This document shows, piece by piece, positions 61,004-64,000 of a stretch of DNA of 64,000 bases. The notes beneath the pieces were generated by a model. The model did no database searches. It saw only the letters and a list, made by a program, of their open reading frames with translations, and had not been told where the DNA came from. The position numbers and the translations under genes are program-made. Positions within the stretch are counted from its first letter, which is position 1. Each line of letters begins with the position of its first letter. Origin of the DNA: Mariniflexile sp044335535 (lineage in GTDB: Bacteria > Bacteroidota > Bacteroidia > Flavobacteriales > Flavobacteriaceae); contig NZ_JBIQVZ010000002.1 in assembly GCF_044335535.1 (NCBI RefSeq), positions 372,001 to 436,000 of the forward strand, given 5' to 3'.

Positions 61004-61648
61004 ATGGCATTAGTAGGAAAAAAATTCCCGAATTTAAGCGTTAACGCAATGAACGACATGGGCGATACTTTTAAAGTAAACGTTCTTGAAGAAGCAGTTA
61101 ACAATAAGAAAAAAGTAGTTTTATTTTGGTATCCAAAAGATTTCACCTTTGTTTGTCCAACCGAGTTACATGCGTTTCAAGCTGCATTAGGTGAATTTGA
61201 AAAAAGAAACACATTAGTTATTGGGGCTTCTTGTGATACAGCCGAAGTTCACTTTGCATGGCTAAGCACTCCTAAAGACAATGGAGGTATTGAAGGTATA
61301 ACGTATCCATTATTGGCAGATTCCAATAGAAACTTAGCATCTAATTTAGGCATTTTAGACATCATAAACGAACAATTCAACGAAGAAACGGGTATCATAA
61401 CTGTTGAAGGTGATAATGTAACTTACAGAGCTACCTATATTATAGATGAAGAAGGTATCGTACAACACGAAAGCATTAATAACATGCCACTTGGTAGAAA
61501 TGTAAATGAGTATTTACGTTTAGTTGATGCCCTAACACATGTTCAAGAAAAAGGTGAAGTGTGCCCAGCAAACTGGGAAGAAGGCAAACAAGCGATGCAA
61601 GCGAATGCTAAAGGAACTGCTGAGTACCTTAAAACGCACTTAAACTAA
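61004..61648 (+). CDS. ahpC: Peroxiredoxin (AhpC/Prx family)
   Basis: 214 residues, typical 2-Cys Prx. Peroxidatic Cys51 in FTFVCPTEL and resolving Cys187 in GEVCPANW. It reduces H2O2 and alkyl hydroperoxides in the cytoplasm. No ahpF is adjacent; the next gene, six bases on, is a thioredoxin-like protein that may recycle it. Preceded by a consensus promoter. Confidence 0.94.
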   Translation: MALVGKKFPNLSVNAMNDMGDTFKVNVLEEAVNNKKKVVLFWYPKDFTFVCPTELHAFQAALGEFEKRNTLVIGASCDTAEVHFAWLSTPKDNGGIEGITYPLLADSNRNLASNLGILDIINEQFNEETGIITVEGDNVTYRATYIIDEEGIVQHESINNMPLGRNVNEYLRLVDALTHVQEKGEVCPANWEEGKQAMQANAKGTAEYLKTHLN

Positions 61649-61654
61649 GTTAAT

Positions 61655-61969
61655 ATGCTTAAAGAATTAGAACAAGATAACTTAACCGAATTGGTATCAA
61701 ATAACGGTACCGTAATTGTTCAGTATTCTGCTAGTTGGTGTGGTAATTGCCGCATTATGAAGCCAAAATTTAAAAAGCTAGCAACAGAAAATGAAACCAT
61801 TACATTTGTTATGGCCGATGCCGAAAAGTTTCCGGAATCTAGAAAATTAGCGACTGTGGATAATTTACCTACGTTTGCAACATTCAAAAACGGTGCTTTT
61901 GTAAATCAAGTTCAAACAAATAAATTCGAAGTTTTAAAAGAATTAGTTGATGAAGTTACCAGTAATTAA
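61655..61969 (+). CDS. Thioredoxin-family protein
   Basis: 104 residues with a WCGNC active site (W28-C32) in SASWCGNCRIMKPKF, a cis-Pro in NLPTF and the usual thioredoxin fold length. The CGNC rather than CGPC pair gives it a different redox character. It is encoded between the peroxiredoxin and DUF6952 genes, so it is the likely reductant of the peroxiredoxin (inference). Confidence 0.92.
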   Translation: MLKELEQDNLTELVSNNGTVIVQYSASWCGNCRIMKPKFKKLATENETITFVMADAEKFPESRKLATVDNLPTFATFKNGAFVNQVQTNKFEVLKELVDEVTSN

Positions 61970-62207
61970 GCATTTAACACAGTTTATTGAAGACAATGAT
62001 GAAGATTTCATCATAGAAACCATTGAAACTTTAGAAGCATTAACAGAAGTACCATCGTTAAAAGATGAAGAATTGGACGTTATTGGAGAGCTTATTTCCA
62101 ATATGTATGGTGCTGTTGAAGTTAATAAAATGATTAAAGACGGTACCCCTAAAAAAGATGCTCTTAATAACTTTATGAGTAGGGTTTTAGGTTCTATAGA
62201 TAAATAA
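61950..62207 (+). CDS. DUF6952-type small protein
   Basis: 85 residues from ATG 61950, overlapping the thioredoxin stop by 20 bases (another frame), so it is translationally coupled. MKLPVIKHLTQFIEDNDEDF, then EALTEVPSLKDEELDVIGEL and NMYGAVEVNKMIKDG look like the small acidic helical family (DUF6952) found with peroxiredoxin-thioredoxin genes in Flavobacteriia. Function unknown; possibly an accessory of the peroxide-detoxifying pair. Confidence 0.8.
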   Translation: MKLPVIKHLTQFIEDNDEDFIIETIETLEALTEVPSLKDEELDVIGELISNMYGAVEVNKMIKDGTPKKDALNNFMSRVLGSIDK

Positions 62208-62228
62208 TGTAAATTATTTTAAGCATTT

Positions 62229-62264
62229 AAAAAGCCACTTTTCGTAATTTAAAAAGTGGCTTTT
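62229..62264. terminator. Bidirectional terminator between the Prx operon and katG
   Basis: AAAAAGCCACTTTT (62229-62242) and AAAAGTGGCTTTT (62252-62264) pair with a 9-base loop. Works on both strands, closing the converging transcripts. Confidence 0.82.
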
Positions 62265-62289
62265 ATATTTCTTTAAATGATCTCTGATG

Positions 62290-64000
62290 TTAATCTAAAT
62301 CAAAACGATCCAGATTCATTACTTTATTCCAAGCAGTAACAAAATCATTTACAAATTTTTCTTTTGAATCTTCACAAGCGTAAACCTCGGCAATAGCACG
62401 TAACTCAGAGTTTGATCCGAAAATTAAATCGGCTCTCGTTCCCGTCCATTTCAGGGTCCCTGTTTTTCTATCACGTCCTTCAAAAACTTCATCAGATTCT
62501 GAAGATTTTTTCCATTCAGTACCCATACTTAATAAATTCACAAAGAAATCGTTAGTAAGCGTTTCTGGTTTATTTGTAAATACACCGTTTTTAGATTGAT
62601 TAAAGTTTGTACCCAATACACGCATACCACCGACAAGAACCGTCATTTCAGGTGCGGTTAATGTTAAAAGTTGTGCTTTATCAATCAATAATTCCTCGGT
62701 TGACACATCAAACTTTGTTTTACGATAGTTTCTAAATCCATCAGCATAAGGTTCTAAGTATTTAAAGGAATCTACCTCTGTTTGCTCTTGCGATGCGTCC
62801 ATACGTCCTGGTGTAAAAGGCACTTCTATAGTATATCCTGCATTTTGTGCCGCTTTTTCAACGCCTGCACAACCTGCCAGTACAATTAAATCGGCTATAG
62901 ATACTTTTTTATCACCATTGGTAAATTCTTTTTGTATGCCTTCAATCACCCCTAAAACTTTTGCTAACTGAGAAGGATTATTCACTTCCCAATCTTTTTG
63001 AGGTACTAAACGGATACGTGCACCATTGGCACCACCACGTTTATCAGAACCACGAAACGTTGATGCCGATGCCCAAGCTGTAGATACCAACTCAGATACC
63101 GATAAACCTGAATTTAATATTTTAGCTTTCAAACTGGCGACATCATTTTTATCTATCAATTTATGGTTAACAGCAGGAATAGGATCTTGCCAAATAAGTT
63201 CTTCTTTAGGTACTTCTGGTCCCAAATAACGTGCTATTGGTCCCATATCACGATGTGTTAACTTGTACCAAGCCTTTGCAAAAGCATCTGCAAATTCATC
63301 AGGATTTTCATAAAAACGTCTCGATATCTTTTCATAAGCAGGGTCAAAACGCAAAGATAAATCGGTAGTTAACATAGTAGGCAGATGCTTTTTAGATGCA
63401 TCAAAAGCATCTGGAATGGTCGCTTCTGCATTTTTAGCTACCCATTGTATGGCTCCTGCTGGACTTTTTGTTTGTTCCCATTCATAACCAAACAAGTTTT
63501 CAAAAAAGAGATTGCTCCATTTTGTTGGGGTTTGTGTCCAAATAACTTCAGGCCCACCTGTAATAGCGTCAGGCCCCTTTCCAGATTTATAAGTATTTTT
63601 CCAACCAAAACCTTGCTCTTCAATAGCTGCTGCTTCCGGTTCAACACCTACATACTGCCCAGGATCTGCTGCACCATGGGTCTTACCAAACGAATGGCCT
63701 CCTGCAATAAGAGCCACGGTTTCTTCGTCATTCATAGCCATACGCTTAAAGGTTTCTCTAATGTCTACAGCAGCCGAAAGTGGATCACCATTACCGTTAG
63801 GTCCTTCGGGATTCACATAAATCAATCCCATTTGCACAGCGGCAAGGGGATCTTCCAAATCACGTTCACCAGTATACCTTTTATCATCCAACCAAGTATT
63901 TTCGGAACCCCAATATACATCTTCTTCCGGTTCCCAAACATCTTCACGACCACCTGCAAAACCAAACGTTTTAAATCCCATCGATTCCAAAGCTACATTG
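62290..64000 (-). CDS. katG: Catalase-peroxidase KatG (partial, N-terminus beyond window)
   Basis: About 570 codons of a gene of usually ~740; the start lies beyond the right edge (the frame stays open to base 64000). Heme ligand region: TVALIAGGHSFGKTHGAADP; also GFGWKNTYKSGKGPDAITGG and VPFTPGRMDASQEQTEVDSF. It removes H2O2 as catalase and peroxidase. It converges on the peroxiredoxin operon, making an oxidative-defence cluster. The C-terminus is intact. Confidence 0.97.
   Translation of the reverse strand, partial: NVALESMGFKTFGFAGGREDVWEPEEDVYWGSENTWLDDKRYTGERDLEDPLAAVQMGLIYVNPEGPNGNGDPLSAAVDIRETFKRMAMNDEETVALIAGGHSFGKTHGAADPGQYVGVEPEAAAIEEQGFGWKNTYKSGKGPDAITGGPEVIWTQTPTKWSNLFFENLFGYEWEQTKSPAGAIQWVAKNAEATIPDAFDASKKHLPTMLTTDLSLRFDPAYEKISRRFYENPDEFADAFAKAWYKLTHRDMGPIARYLGPEVPKEELIWQDPIPAVNHKLIDKNDVASLKAKILNSGLSVSELVSTAWASASTFRGSDKRGGANGARIRLVPQKDWEVNNPSQLAKVLGVIEGIQKEFTNGDKKVSIADLIVLAGCAGVEKAAQNAGYTIEVPFTPGRMDASQEQTEVDSFKYLEPYADGFRNYRKTKFDVSTEELLIDKAQLLTLTAPEMTVLVGGMRVLGTNFNQSKNGVFTNKPETLTNDFFVNLLSMGTEWKKSSESDEVFEGRDRKTGTLKWTGTRADLIFGSNSELRAIAEVYACEDSKEKFVNDFVTAWNKVMNLDRFDLD

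Noticed and set aside
62290..63990. Start of katG at base 63990
   Set aside because: The frame continues as NVALESMGF to the window edge and KatG is normally much longer at the N-terminus, so it is a partial gene.

Overview
The window is a chromosomal stretch of a marine-type Bacteroidota, most likely Flavobacteriaceae. Supporting signs are the low GC content, promoters of the TTG-N19-TAnnTTTG type (for example upstream of 38357 and 61004), a menaquinone gene set, DUF2853 and DUF6952 proteins, GxxExxY and four-helix-bundle orphan genes, and abundant short intergenic repeats. No rRNA, tRNA or CRISPR array was seen.

Bases 1-18226 hold a Tc (toxin complex) locus, all on the minus strand. It contains a giant TcA-like subunit that runs off the left edge, and a 2542-residue TcB-TcC fusion whose last ~260 residues form a variable cargo. 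That cargo carries motifs resembling SleB-type cell-wall hydrolases. Five small unrecognised genes lie between the two, together with a decayed copy of the TcA 5' end.

Bases ~19055-30931 look like an integrative element in the 3' end of mnmE. The last 18 bases of mnmE (F-C-I-G-K-stop) recur as a direct repeat at 19056-19073 with only synonymous differences. Inside both ends sits a pair of AGRTACAA repeats at the same 11-bp spacing. The integrase side holds a tyrosine recombinase, two HTH proteins (one with a zinc ribbon), a RepA-like ATPase and two small unknowns. The cargo side holds a two-TM protein plus SIR2-domain protein operon, a metallopeptidase plus DUF2971 operon, a translationally coupled pair of exported proteins and an XRE regulator. 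The SIR2 and metallopeptidase operons are the best candidates for undescribed (probably antiphage) systems.

Bases 30914-64000 are mostly housekeeping: mnmE-cvfB, DUF2853, a menaquinone operon (thioesterase-menF-menD), GNAT, a DUF3857/transglutaminase protein, an aldo/keto reductase, a nitronate monooxygenase-like enzyme, dnaK, serine dehydratase, a GH28 lipoprotein, panB, a pseudouridine synthase, an aldehyde dehydrogenase, a three-gene membrane/histidine-kinase operon, a divergent Lrp/methionine gamma-lyase pair, nhaC, a peroxiredoxin-thioredoxin-DUF6952 operon and katG (cut by the right edge). The spacers carry several repeat families: a 403-bp MITE-like insertion with an 11-bp target duplication, REP-like hairpins, a 52-bp near-palindrome, a duplicated dnaK tail, and degenerate short repeats that flank small orphan genes.

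Limits: all calls come from reading the sequence. Family names rest on recognised motifs and no database search was run.
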